Position numbers and translations under genes: made by a program. Below, piece by piece: positions 4,568 to 12,157 of a stretch of 56,939 nt of DNA. The notes under the pieces are model-generated. The model was not told where the DNA came from, did not search any database, and worked only from the letters and a program-made list of their open reading frames with translations. The stretch comes from a virus, in the IMG/VR virus record IMGVR_UViG_3300042881_004166, positions 1 through 56,939 of that record. The stretch is one strand, 5' to 3'. Position 1 is the first letter of the stretch. The number at the start of each line of letters is the position of its first letter.

Positions 4568-5101
4568 ATGGAAGAGTGCATAGTAACAAATATTAATACT
4601 TTCGATAGCTTAGACTTAGAAGATAATCTAAAAGTTATGAAGAAAATCCAAAAAATGGTAATAAGCAAATACATGTATCGTTATGAAAATAAAGATCCTT
4701 TTTATATAAAAGCTTTAGTATCTAGAGAAGATGATTCTAGCGTGGTATTTCCAGAACAGACTGGCAATAAAATTATACCCGTATGTGAAGGTGGATCTAT
4801 ACTTTTTCATGAAAAGATTAAATTTGAAGTTGTAAAGGGAAAATTTTTTGAATATACGTTTTTAGTAGATCCAGGACAGAAATTTGGAGAAGGAAGCAAG
4901 TCCTATAAAGTTTTATGCAAAACGGAAGAATTTTATGAAATTGAAGTTATGGCTAATAGTGAAGAGGAAGCTATAGAAACTGCTAATAAGCAAGAGTTAT
5001 GGTATTGGAATCATCATCAGCCTGGTAAAGATGACAAAGTAAGACCTATAACTTCATTTGTTGTTTGGGACAATTTTAAGGTAACTGAAATTAATGAATA
5101 A
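4568..5101 (+). CDS. Phage protein with DpnD/PcfM-like C-terminal segment
   Basis: This gene encodes 177 residues, preceded by AGAAGGAAATAT. The N-terminal part (about 1-110) is not recognised. Around residues 117-137, FYEIEVMANSEEEAIETANK resembles the beta-alpha unit of DpnD/PcfM-like small domains (xVxVEAxSEEEAIExA), whose function is unknown. No membrane segment or cysteine cluster is present. It lies downstream of the structured leader and could be its regulated gene. Its last 8 nt overlap a 24-residue membrane peptide gene. Confidence 0.6.
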   Translation: MEECIVTNINTFDSLDLEDNLKVMKKIQKMVISKYMYRYENKDPFYIKALVSREDDSSVVFPEQTGNKIIPVCEGGSILFHEKIKFEVVKGKFFEYTFLVDPGQKFGEGSKSYKVLCKTEEFYEIEVMANSEEEAIETANKQELWYWNHHQPGKDDKVRPITSFVVWDNFKVTEINE

Positions 5102-5168
5102 TGGCAAAGCAGATTATATAACCATAGGAGTAATATTTTTGCTTGTAATGTTGGTATATATATTCTAG
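5094..5168 (+). CDS. Tiny membrane peptide (24 aa)
   Basis: ATG at 5094 to TAG at 5166-5168, overlapping the previous gene by 8 nt. After eight polar residues the peptide is one hydrophobic helix (ITIGVIFLLVMLVYIF). The overlap suggests translational coupling. It is too short for a composition-based call, but a second tiny membrane peptide follows directly, which supports both. Confidence 0.4.
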   Translation: MNNGKADYITIGVIFLLVMLVYIF

Positions 5169-5189
5169 TTGACTAGGATTATATAGCTA
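5165..5189 (+). repeat. 25-bp control-region repeat, copy 2
   Basis: CTAGTTGACTAG followed by GATTATATAGCTA; it matches 4056-4080 except at two positions. TTGACT inside it (5169-5174) is exactly 17 bp from TATAAT at 5192-5197, a standard sigma-70 promoter, so the repeat probably overlaps a regulated -35 box. Confidence 0.6.
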
Positions 5190-5204
5190 TATATAATATA
5201 ATAT

Positions 5205-5212
5205 TGTATAAT
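5205..5212 (+). promoter_or_regulatory. TGTATAAT promoter 6 nt before an ATG
   Basis: TGTATAAT ends at 5212 and the ATG of the 27-residue gene is at 5219, so the gap is 6 nt, as in the other predicted leaderless genes. It acts in addition to the TTGACT-N17-TATAAT promoter at 5169-5197. Confidence 0.5.
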
Positions 5213-5218
5213 GATAGG

Positions 5219-5302
5219 ATGAATACTATTTATAAGAAGATAGTCGCAAGTATGCTTATCTTTTTAGCTGCATACATATTTCTATCCTGCGTATTGGTTT
5301 AA
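5219..5302 (+). CDS. Tiny membrane peptide (27 aa)
   Basis: ATG at 5219 to TAA at 5300-5302, followed at once by the ATG of the next gene (TAAATG). The peptide has a basic start (YKK) and then one hydrophobic helix (IVASMLIFLAAYIFLSCVLV) with a cysteine. LSC resembles a lipoprotein signal, but only three residues would follow the cysteine. Role unknown. Confidence 0.45.
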   Translation: MNTIYKKIVASMLIFLAAYIFLSCVLV

Positions 5303-6034
5303 ATGTACGAAGTTGAAGTTTATAAATTAAAAGGCGGGGGATCTGGAATAATTTCTCCTCTTCCAGTACAGAGAGATTGGATGGATAATCTTCCATTTGA
5401 TGCAGTATACAGATGTATGCCTATGACATTAGCTAACCAGATGGGATATGGCATATCCTTTCCAGAAGAGATCTCATTTACCTGGGATGGGACATATGAC
5501 TCAGAAGAAAATCATGGAATTACAGTACATTCTGGAGATACTTGGATACATAAGCATAGAGGTTGGGCCACATTAGCTATATCTACAGGACTTAGATTTA
5601 AAACAGATAAGAATACTAGCATGTTGGCCTATCCTATTCCTAATAAGTTCTATGAAGGATTTCAGGTATATACAACGCTTATTTCCACCTCCTTTTTCAA
5701 AGGTGCATGGGAAATTACTTTGAGGTTAACCGAACCTAATAAGAAAATAACTATACCTGCATATACACAAATAGCAGCATTTATGCCCTTTTCCGCCGCC
5801 GCACTTAATAATAGCAAAATTACCGTTAAATATAATGAAAGAATGTTAGAGGACTTTCCATCTGAAGATCAACATGCATATGTAGATAGTCAAACAGAAC
5901 TTGGTAAAGGAACTGGTCTTTATCGAAAAGGAATAGATCTAAGTGGCAAAAAATTAGGAGAACATGAAATATCCAAATTCACTCTCTTTTTCGACGATTC
6001 ACTAGACCGAGAATATAGGAGCTATAATGTATGA
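5303..6034 (+). CDS. DUF6065-like phage protein
   Basis: This gene encodes 243 residues. The hallmarks are PLPVQRDWMDNLPFDAVYRCMPMTLANQMGYGISFP near the N-terminus, a central W-T-L-x-I-S-TGLRFKT stretch, and GAWEITLRLTEPNKKITIPAYTQIAAFMPFS near residue 165. This order (substrate-like head, central YxxL/PxN segment, then an I-x-x-G/Y-T-P/Q-I-x-x-F/P-F motif) matches the DUF6065 family. Its function is not known, but members often lie near glycan or oxygenase genes. Three further members, one very divergent, lie at 20625, 21314 and 22014. The next gene overlaps by 8 nt. Confidence 0.7.
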   Translation: MYEVEVYKLKGGGSGIISPLPVQRDWMDNLPFDAVYRCMPMTLANQMGYGISFPEEISFTWDGTYDSEENHGITVHSGDTWIHKHRGWATLAISTGLRFKTDKNTSMLAYPIPNKFYEGFQVYTTLISTSFFKGAWEITLRLTEPNKKITIPAYTQIAAFMPFSAAALNNSKITVKYNERMLEDFPSEDQHAYVDSQTELGKGTGLYRKGIDLSGKKLGEHEISKFTLFFDDSLDREYRSYNV

Positions 6035-6779
6035 GTATAATCAAATAATAATTAACTCTATGCCTAGGAGTGGTTCTACTTGGGCACAATACCTATTAGC
6101 AAAAAGTATTAATCGTAGAGAGGGAGACCCTTTAGATTCTGACATAAATTCAATTAATACCAGCCCTATCCCAGACGGCAAGAACTTTGTTATGAGATGC
6201 AATAATATAATTGGTTTATATGGATTGTATGCTCCAATAAAACAAATGACTATTATTAGAGATCCAAGAGATATAATTCCTTCAGTTATAACTAAAACAT
6301 ATGGAGGTGCAGGAGATACAGTGTCTGCTGGGGTGGTTATTCCTGCAGAGACACCTAACATTAATATAGATGATCAGATTTACGCACAAATACAGATATA
6401 CAAGGGGTATGCGTCAGCAGCTCTAGAAAATTTTAAAAATCTTAATGTTTTTACTTTTGATCAGGTAACAAAAGACATAAATTTTTTTACAAAGACAATG
6501 CTTGGAGAAGAATTAGCTCTTTCAAATGAAGATTACAGTAAATTTTTAGAAAAAGCAAGAAAAGAAATAAGAGTGCATGCTTTGTCTCACCCAGGATACA
6601 CTAATGCCGTGCCAGAAAAAAAACCTGGAATTTACGATAAGATTAAGTTTGTATACAAGCTTAAAGAACATTCAGAAGCTTTAGAAAAACATTTTAAAGA
6701 ACTTGAAGATCTCTATAATGAAGTTACGAATATGTGTAAACAATTTGAAAATGATTTTAAGGCGTCTAAATACTATTAA
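6027..6779 (+). CDS. Sulfotransferase-family protein
   Basis: This gene encodes 250 residues. SMPRSGSTWAQYLL (residues 11-24) is the PAPS 5'-phosphosulfate-binding loop, and TIIRDPRDIIPSV (75-87) is the 3'-phosphate-binding motif with the usual Arg and Ser. The C-terminal 60 residues are a charged helical extension. Family members transfer sulfate from PAPS to a hydroxyl or amine. The start lies inside the end of the DUF6065-like gene, with ATAGGAG 8 nt before. A phage version could modify host surface glycans, host metabolites or its own particles; the substrate cannot be read from sequence. Confidence 0.8.
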   Translation: MYEYNQIIINSMPRSGSTWAQYLLAKSINRREGDPLDSDINSINTSPIPDGKNFVMRCNNIIGLYGLYAPIKQMTIIRDPRDIIPSVITKTYGGAGDTVSAGVVIPAETPNINIDDQIYAQIQIYKGYASAALENFKNLNVFTFDQVTKDINFFTKTMLGEELALSNEDYSKFLEKARKEIRVHALSHPGYTNAVPEKKPGIYDKIKFVYKLKEHSEALEKHFKELEDLYNEVTNMCKQFENDFKASKYY

Positions 6780-6865
6780 TGGCACTCCTAGACCAAATAT
6801 GTGTGAAATTGTCTTAAAATGACTCTCAGAGGCTTAAAATGGCTAATCTGCAGGTTTAGGTAAAG

Positions 6866-7027
6866 TTATTTTCTAAATAATTTTTTAAATTTATACTTGA
6901 ATAATTTAAATTTTATATACATGTTGTATTCAACGTCCCCTGGCTTGAAATTTGCACCAGTAAAATGATACCAACCGCTTTCAGCAGAGGGGCTGTTAGT
7001 AAATTTAGAAAAATATCTTGGGCTCAT
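6866..7027 (-). CDS. Small basic protein (53 aa), predicted leaderless
   Basis: The frame runs from the ATG at 7027 to TAA at 6868-6866. The N-terminal part is MSPRYFSKFT with SGWYHFTGANFKPGD; the C-terminus is very basic (alternating Lys, Phe and Leu). No Shine-Dalgarno is present, but TATAAT ends 6 nt before the ATG. It lies in the converging gap between the sulfotransferase and the P450 gene. Function unknown. 6780-6865 holds nothing I can name. Confidence 0.5.
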   Translation of the reverse strand: MSPRYFSKFTNSPSAESGWYHFTGANFKPGDVEYNMYIKFKLFKYKFKKLFRK

Positions 7028-7033
7028 AAATTA

Positions 7034-7041
7034 ATTATACA
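7034..7041 (-). promoter_or_regulatory. TGTATAAT promoter 6 nt before an ATG (minus strand)
   Basis: On the minus strand TATAAT lies at 7039-7034, preceded by TG, and the ATG is at 7027. The gap of 6 nt is the same as at 4107, 5212, 27510 and 48992. Confidence 0.5.
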
Positions 7042-7049
7042 CCCTATTA

Positions 7050-7085
7050 AAATATAAACCCAGACAGAGGCGGGTCCGTCTGGGT
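7050..7085 (-). terminator. Terminator after the P450 operon
   Basis: ACCCAGAC (7058-7065) and GTCTGGGT (7078-7085) form an 8-bp stem. On the minus strand the stem is followed by TTATATTTTAAT. It lies 70 nt beyond the P450 stop and should end that transcript. A second hairpin, TGCAAAC/GTTTGCA, lies between them at 7111-7129. Confidence 0.55.
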
Positions 7086-7155
7086 CTAATGCATTCTAAA
7101 AGAACGCAACTGCAAACCATAAGTTTGCATCTATGCAATAGTAAAATATTTTAAT

Positions 7156-8598
7156 TTATAAGTCAATAGGTTTAATTGTAGCTTTTATTTTCTTTAAAGG
7201 TCTATATGAAACATGCGATTGCCCACCTGGATTTTTTTTCTTTGTAGTTAAATCAAAATTTGCAAATATGTTTAATAGAATTACTTTCATTTCCAGCATA
7301 GCAAACATATCTCCTATGCATTTTCTAGATCCCATTCCAAATGGAAAGTATGATCCTCTTGGAAGGTTAGATTCAAAATCTTTAGTCCACCTTTCTGGCA
7401 TAAATTTTTCTGGGTTTTCGTATATTTTTGGATTATTGTGGATTGGGTAAGAGCTTAAAACAATATTGGCTCCTTGTGGAAAAAAATGACCATCAATAAT
7501 AGAATCTTTCTTGCAAAATCTTGGCTGTATCCAAAGAGGAGGAAAAATTCGTAATGTTTCTTTAATTACAGATGAACAAATTTCTGCATTAGATACTAGT
7601 TCTATAAAATTATCATTATTTCTTTTTGAAAGGATTTGCTGTGATTCTTTTTTCATAAGATCAAGATATTTAGGATTGTCGTTTATGTTGCATATTGCAA
7701 AAGCTAAAGTGTTAGCAGTAGTTTCAAAGCCAGCTAGCAAAAGTGTAAGTATTTCATTGTTTATGTCGGATAAAGATAAATTGTTTTCTGGATCTTGATA
7801 TGATTTTATAAAAACATTTAAAAGGTCATCTGAATCTACAGGGTTTGCAATTCTTTCATCAATAGTTGTTTTAACAAAATTAAAAAGCTCTATTGAGGAT
7901 TCTCTAAATTGTTTAAATATTGGTAGGTTGGAATTATCAAATCTGTGCAGTAATGGGGACACGGTTCTTTCGGCATTTGCTACACAAATATCCATGTGTT
8001 TTTTTATAAAAGCGGTTTTTTCTTTAAAATCAATACCAAATAAAGATTGACAAACTATTTCTAGAGTTAAGTTGACCATTTCGGTGTGCACTTCTATATA
8101 TTTATTATTCTTCCACTCAGACATTTTGTTTTCAGATTTAATACACATGATATCAAAATAATCTTTTTGTATTTTTTTATAACTTAAGCTTGGCTGTGCA
8201 ATACCCCTTCTTTCAGTATGAGTAGGCTCTTCCAAGGTAAGCATTCCTTCGCCACCAAATTTTCTAATTCTGTTCCAAGCTCTACCTTTTGAAAAATTAT
8301 TTTTTTGAGCCACGGATATTTGGTATGCAGTTTCTGGAGAAAATGCTGCAATAAAAAGTTCGTTATTTACAAAAAAAGAAAAAACTTCTCCATGTTTTTT
8401 TGACATTTTTAATAAATTTTTTGCCCTGTTTCCTTGTTTTATATGGTAATTAGATTTAAGTTTTATTACTTTTGGTATTTTTTTTAATAAATTTCTTTTT
8501 TCTAAAGTTTTTAAATTCATTGGTTTTAAATAGAACATGTGCTTGGGAAAATAAAAAAATGGAGGAATATTTAACTGATTTTTTTTAGACATCTTCAT
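7156..8598 (-). CDS. Cytochrome P450 (heme-thiolate monooxygenase)
   Basis: This gene encodes 480 residues, full length for a soluble P450. The signatures are complete: I-helix AGFETT (289-294) for O2 activation, K-helix ExxR (E347, R350), PERW (401-404), and the heme loop FPFGMGSRKCIG with the thiolate Cys427. No N-terminal membrane anchor is seen, only a basic, aromatic stretch. P450s oxidise small molecules such as lipids, steroids or terpenes, with electrons from ferredoxin or flavodoxin partners; none is encoded nearby, so host partners would be needed. The start overlaps the upstream gene by 14 nt (an alternative ATG lies 6 nt later). Phage P450 genes are rare. Confidence 0.93.
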   Translation of the reverse strand: MKMSKKNQLNIPPFFYFPKHMFYLKPMNLKTLEKRNLLKKIPKVIKLKSNYHIKQGNRAKNLLKMSKKHGEVFSFFVNNELFIAAFSPETAYQISVAQKNNFSKGRAWNRIRKFGGEGMLTLEEPTHTERRGIAQPSLSYKKIQKDYFDIMCIKSENKMSEWKNNKYIEVHTEMVNLTLEIVCQSLFGIDFKEKTAFIKKHMDICVANAERTVSPLLHRFDNSNLPIFKQFRESSIELFNFVKTTIDERIANPVDSDDLLNVFIKSYQDPENNLSLSDINNEILTLLLAGFETTANTLAFAICNINDNPKYLDLMKKESQQILSKRNNDNFIELVSNAEICSSVIKETLRIFPPLWIQPRFCKKDSIIDGHFFPQGANIVLSSYPIHNNPKIYENPEKFMPERWTKDFESNLPRGSYFPFGMGSRKCIGDMFAMLEMKVILLNIFANFDLTTKKKNPGGQSHVSYRPLKKIKATIKPIDL

Positions 8599-8800
8599 TG
8601 CTATCTACAGAAGTAAAAGAAGGAACGGGTCCAAGCAAAAAACCTTTTTCGTGATAGTCAATCATTTTTTGAACTTCTTCTGGCTTAGCAACTGATTTCG
8701 ATATTAGCACTAATAAGTCATATATCCTGTGCAACATAATATAATTAACCATTGGAAGGTTATCTTCTAAGTTTTGAGAAGGCTCTTTTTCTTCATTCAT
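8585..8800 (-). CDS. Small phage protein (71 aa)
   Basis: This gene encodes 71 residues: an acidic N-terminus, then a helical core MLHRIYDLLVLISKSVAKPEEVQKMIDYHEKG, then a LGPVPSF segment and an acidic tail. The IYDxLxxI...MxxxHEKG...PxPxF pattern is one that I associate with small proteins of actinophages. It is a soluble helical protein without known function. It overlaps both the P450 start (14 nt) and the end of the previous gene (8 nt), so it is cotranscribed with P450. Confidence 0.65.
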   Translation of the reverse strand: MNEEKEPSQNLEDNLPMVNYIMLHRIYDLLVLISKSVAKPEEVQKMIDYHEKGFLLGPVPSFTSVDSNEDV

Positions 8801-8912
8801 TGGGTCTACCTATGTCTAGCCAAAATATTTCTCGACCCATAGAGTCTGTTTCTTTTATTTGACCACCGTCAGTAGGAACTTCTTGATTTAACAAGTTTTT
8901 CAATAGACTCAT
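8793..8912 (-). CDS. Small phage protein (39 aa)
   Basis: From the ATG at 8912 this frame encodes 39 residues (MSLLKNLLNQEVPTDGG start, REIFWLDIGRP near the end). Its first 44 nt overlap the end of the zinc-binding gene in another frame; a longer frame to 8975 overlaps more. GAGTC upstream is a weak ribosome site. It is kept because it fills the gap between two supported genes and its stop overlaps the next start. Function unknown. Confidence 0.45.
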   Translation of the reverse strand: MSLLKNLLNQEVPTDGGQIKETDSMGREIFWLDIGRPNE

Positions 8913-9087
8913 AACGGTTACTCCCAATTGTTGTTTTGTAACTGCAAGAAAGGCAGTATAAATATATTCTATCATTTAAATCTACATTAGGCATAAGAAA
9001 GCCTTGATCCATAGGACATTCAAGTCTAGGAACAAGGCCTTCTTCCGATAGGGCTATATATTTAGATACGATTTGTATCTTTTTCAA
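8869..9087 (-). CDS. Small zinc-binding-like phage protein (TTG start)
   Basis: This gene encodes 72 residues from a TTG at 9087 that is preceded by AAGGAG. The core, LECPMDQGFLMPNVDLNDRIYLYCLSCSYKTTIG, has three cysteines plus Asp or His positions and matches a common actinophage protein type (CPxDQ...LxPNxDxxDxxxLYCLxCxYK). It is probably a zinc-stabilised domain. It is located between the lysin gene and the P450 cluster. Function unknown. Confidence 0.65.
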   Translation of the reverse strand: MKKIQIVSKYIALSEEGLVPRLECPMDQGFLMPNVDLNDRIYLYCLSCSYKTTIGSNRYESIEKLVKSRSSY

Positions 9088-9096
9088 TATGGCTCC

Positions 9097-9648
9097 TTAT
9101 TGTTTAGGGAAATCTTTTACAATATCCTGGGCTTTGCCTGTCGAAGCAGACCATGATGACCAGTCTTTGCCGCCCTTAGTCATAAAATACGTTATCTCTG
9201 CGTTTGTTACTGGATCAAATAATTCCTTATTTGAAACTAAATTAAATTTCTCTAATCTGTCTACGCCAAGTTCCCCTAGCATATTGATTTGAAAAATTCC
9301 GTAAGATTTATCTCCAGTCGATTTGTTGTCGTTTAGAGCAAGCGGTCTCCCGTTTGATTCTATCCTTGCAACAGACCAAGCTGTTTTTAAAGCAGTTCCT
9401 TCAAATCCAACAGCCCACAGCAAATCTTTTAAATCTTCTGGGGCAAGCATTTGAGAGTGCTTGTAAGTTTCATTGCTGAACTTATCTAGTATTTCTCTTT
9501 TTAGTTGTTTTTCAGTTTTTTGTATTTCTACAGTTAAAGCTTGAGAAGCCGTAGGCCCTGGTTGAACGGAAAATAAAAATAGCACTGCTACTCCTATTGC
9601 CATCCAGTTATGGACTACATCACTCAAACGTTCTTTAATTTTCTCCAT
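9097..9648 (-). CDS. Membrane-anchored lysozyme-like lysin
   Basis: This gene encodes 183 residues from the ATG at 9648. An ATG 6 nt earlier sits right on the AAAGGAGG ribosome site and is less likely. A signal-anchor helix (about residues 15-29) is followed by a charged linker and a lysozyme-like/SLT-like domain: ARIESNGR with the likely catalytic Glu (E97), SYGIFQINM, DPVTNAEITYFM and DWSSW. Such enzymes cleave the peptidoglycan glycan strand. The anchor suggests a SAR-type endolysin or export by the host Sec pathway. A holin-like gene lies at 11913, so the two lysis functions flank the RNR gene. Confidence 0.8.
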   Translation of the reverse strand: MEKIKERLSDVVHNWMAIGVAVLFLFSVQPGPTASQALTVEIQKTEKQLKREILDKFSNETYKHSQMLAPEDLKDLLWAVGFEGTALKTAWSVARIESNGRPLALNDNKSTGDKSYGIFQINMLGELGVDRLEKFNLVSNKELFDPVTNAEITYFMTKGGKDWSSWSASTGKAQDIVKDFPKQ

Positions 9649-9680
9649 TGGCATTCCTCCTTTAGAGATAACGAACTATA

Positions 9681-9710
9681 ATAATACCATTATAAACAAG
9701 AATAAGTCAA
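9681..9710 (-). promoter_or_regulatory. Leftward promoter for the lysin-P450 operon
   Basis: On the minus strand TTGACT (9710-9705) and TATTAT (9686-9681, preceded by TGG) are 18 bp apart. A palindrome-like CTAGTCAACTAG at 9712-9723 lies just upstream and resembles the first half of the repeats at 4056 and 5165. The remaining divergent gap to 9907 is AT-rich; TGATACACT near 9851-9859 is a plausible rightward -10 for the RNR gene. Confidence 0.5.
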
Positions 9711-9907
9711 TCTAGTCAACTAGTATTTTTTTGTGTAAAGTAATGATTTAGCGTTGACATATAACTATTTAAGTTATTAAACATTCTTTTAGTTGAGTAA
9801 TAATAATTTTTTAAAAAACTTATAAACACTTCTTTTTATAAATAAAGTTTGATACACTTAGACCTCATCCAAAAATAATCAAACGCTAAGCGAAGAAAAA
9901 GGTATAT

Positions 9908-11842
9908 ATGTCAAAAATTATTGAAAACCCATATGAAAATTTTATTGCATTGTCTCGTTATGCAAGATGGATCTCAGAAGAAAACCGTCGTGAGACATGG
10001 GCAGAAACAGTAGATAGATATTTTGACTACATGATAAAGTATCTTAAAGACAACAATGGCTACGTCCCAGAACCAAATTTATTAAAAGAATTAAAAGAAT
10101 CTGTTTACAATCGTGATGTAATGCCATCAATGAGATCTGTAATGACAGCAGGACCTGCTTTAGATAGAGACCATGTTGCAGGATATAATTGTTCGTTTAT
10201 ACCAGTAGATTCTCCACGATCATTTGACGAAACAATGTATATACTTATGTGTGGAACGGGAGTAGGGTTTTCCGTTGAGTATAAATACATCAATAAGCTT
10301 CCAGCGATTCCAGAATCTTTTGAAAAGTCTACAACAGTAATTATTGTTGAAGATTCTAAGTCTGGTTGGGCAAAAGCGTTTCGTGAATTGCTTGCACTTC
10401 TTTGGTCTGGTCAAGTTCCTTCAATTGATGTAAGCAAACTTCGTCCCGCTGGCGCAAGACTTAAGACTATGGGTGGTAGGTCATCAGGACCACAGCCATT
10501 AGTTAACTTGTTTGATTTTACAATTGCAAAATTTAAATCTGCAGCAGGTAGATCATTTAAACCAATTGAGGCACATGACATTATGTGTAAGATTGGAGAA
10601 ATTGTAGTAGTTGGTGGAGTTAGAAGGTCTGCATTAATTTCTCTTTCTAATATTAATGATATTGAAATGGCACAAGCAAAAACTGGTAATTGGTGGGAGC
10701 ATAATGGACAACGTGCTCTTTCAAATAACTCTGTTGCGTATTCTCGTAAACCAGAGATGGAACAATTTATTGCAGAATGGAAATCCTTATATGATTCAAA
10801 ATCAGGAGAACGAGGTATATACAATGTGGCCGCAGCTCAAGCCCAGGCAGCCAAGTATGGAAGAAGAGATCCAGATATACACTACGGAACTAACCCTTGT
10901 TCAGAAATTATTTTACGTCCTTATCAGTTTTGTAATCTTTCAGAAGTCGTACTACGTGAAAAAGATACAAAAAAAGATATTGAGCGTAAAGTAGAACTAG
11001 CAACAATTCTTGGAACATGGCAGTCTACTCTTACTAATTTTAAGTACCTTCGTAAAATTTGGAAAGATAACACAGAAGAGGAAAGATTACTAGGGGTATC
11101 TCTGACTGGACAATTTGGTCATCAGTTTATGTCTGGAAAAGAAGACTTGGTGTCTTTAGAAGCATTTTTAATGACTCTTAGAGAAAAAGCTAGAGAGACA
11201 AATAAAAAAGAGGCAGGAAATCTTGGAATTCCAGAGTCTGCTGCTATTACATGTGTAAAGCCATCAGGAACAGTATCTCAACTAGTTGGAGTATCTTCAG
11301 GAATGCATGCTTGGCATTCTCCGTATTACATTAGAACAGTTCGTGGCTCAAAAGGAGACCCAATATCTACATTTTTAAAAGAAGTTGGAATTCCAGTAGA
11401 GGATGACGTTATGAAGCCAAACGACACCTATGTATTTTCGTTTCCAATAAAAGCTCCAGATGGGGCTGTGGTTAGAAAAGATTTGACCGCAATTGAACAC
11501 TTAAATATTTGGTTAGTTTACCAACGTGCATGGTGTGAGCATAAGCCATCTATCACAGTTTCAGTAAAAGAAGATGAATGGATGGAAGTAGGAGCTTGGG
11601 TATATAAAAACTTTGATGAAGTCTCTGGAATATCATTCTTGCCTATGTCCGATCACTCATACAAGCAGGCTCCATACCAAGAAGTTTCTAAATTAGAATA
11701 TGAAGAACTAGTTTCAAGAATGCCTAAAGAAATTAGATGGGCGGACTTATATTTTTACGAAACAGAAGATGGAACATCTACAAACGCCACGCTTGCGTGC
11801 AGCTCAGATGGAAATTGTGAGCTTGTAGACATTTCTTCTTAA
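9908..11842 (+). CDS. nrdJ: Adenosylcobalamin-dependent ribonucleotide reductase (class II)
   Basis: This gene encodes 644 residues. NCSFIPV carries the first active-site cysteine (C95), TNPCSEI the radical Cys and Glu (C331, E333), FCNLSE the partner cysteine (C342), and the C-terminus CSSDGNC (C631, C637) is the redox pair that re-reduces the active site. The motif set and single-chain length match the monomeric B12-dependent ribonucleoside-triphosphate reductases of actinophages; no glycyl-radical site and no NrdB gene are present. It makes dNTPs for phage replication and needs host adenosylcobalamin. AAGAAAAAGG lies 9 nt upstream. No inteins or frameshifts are seen. Confidence 0.93.
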   Translation: MSKIIENPYENFIALSRYARWISEENRRETWAETVDRYFDYMIKYLKDNNGYVPEPNLLKELKESVYNRDVMPSMRSVMTAGPALDRDHVAGYNCSFIPVDSPRSFDETMYILMCGTGVGFSVEYKYINKLPAIPESFEKSTTVIIVEDSKSGWAKAFRELLALLWSGQVPSIDVSKLRPAGARLKTMGGRSSGPQPLVNLFDFTIAKFKSAAGRSFKPIEAHDIMCKIGEIVVVGGVRRSALISLSNINDIEMAQAKTGNWWEHNGQRALSNNSVAYSRKPEMEQFIAEWKSLYDSKSGERGIYNVAAAQAQAAKYGRRDPDIHYGTNPCSEIILRPYQFCNLSEVVLREKDTKKDIERKVELATILGTWQSTLTNFKYLRKIWKDNTEEERLLGVSLTGQFGHQFMSGKEDLVSLEAFLMTLREKARETNKKEAGNLGIPESAAITCVKPSGTVSQLVGVSSGMHAWHSPYYIRTVRGSKGDPISTFLKEVGIPVEDDVMKPNDTYVFSFPIKAPDGAVVRKDLTAIEHLNIWLVYQRAWCEHKPSITVSVKEDEWMEVGAWVYKNFDEVSGISFLPMSDHSYKQAPYQEVSKLEYEELVSRMPKEIRWADLYFYETEDGTSTNATLACSSDGNCELVDISS

Positions 11843-11848
11843 TAGGTA

Positions 11849-11896
11849 TATAATGTAATTGGGGTAAAACCCAAAATTACTGGGCGCAAGGCCCAG
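11849..11896 (+). promoter_or_regulatory. TATAAT promoter with double-hairpin leader
   Basis: TATAAT at 11849-11854 predicts a start near 11861. The leader folds into TTGGG/CCCAA (11859-11874) and CTGGGC/GCCCAG (11880-11896), followed by TAGGAGG and the ATG at 11913. The hairpins may protect the 5' end of the holin-like mRNA. Confidence 0.5.
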
Positions 11897-11912
11897 AAAT
11901 AGGAGGATCTAT

Positions 11913-12137
11913 ATGACAAAAGATCTTAAAAAGAATGGACTAGTAGAAATGCAAGAAAAAATTCTAGCAGCTTTGGCAAGTTATGGTCGTCACTTCTTAG
12001 GAGCAGCTATTGCTCTTTACATGACTGGAAATACTGACCCAGGAGACTTAATCAAGGGCGGTATTGCGGCTTGTCTACCAGTTATTTTGAAAGCACTTAA
12101 TCCAAACGAAAGCTCATTTGGATTTACCAAGAAATAA
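11913..12137 (+). CDS. Holin-like small membrane protein
   Basis: This gene encodes 74 residues with a strong AGGAGG ribosome site. A polar N-terminus precedes SYGRHFLGAAIALYMTGNTDPGDLIKGGIAACLPVILKALNPNESSFGF. Two membrane segments (about residues 27-40 and 48-62) are separated by a GNTDP turn. The YGR...TDPxDL...LPVxLKxLNPNxxxFG pattern matches a small family in phages, often annotated as putative holins. Together with the lysin across the RNR gene it would form the lysis module. The role rests on topology and family annotation. Confidence 0.6.
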   Translation: MTKDLKKNGLVEMQEKILAALASYGRHFLGAAIALYMTGNTDPGDLIKGGIAACLPVILKALNPNESSFGFTKK

Positions 12138-12157
12138 ATCTTACTCGATTAGGATAG

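Noticed and set aside
9655-9907. Cobalamin riboswitch before the B12-dependent reductase
   Set aside because: No B12-box-like sequence or multi-stem GC-rich structure is seen; the region is very AT-rich.
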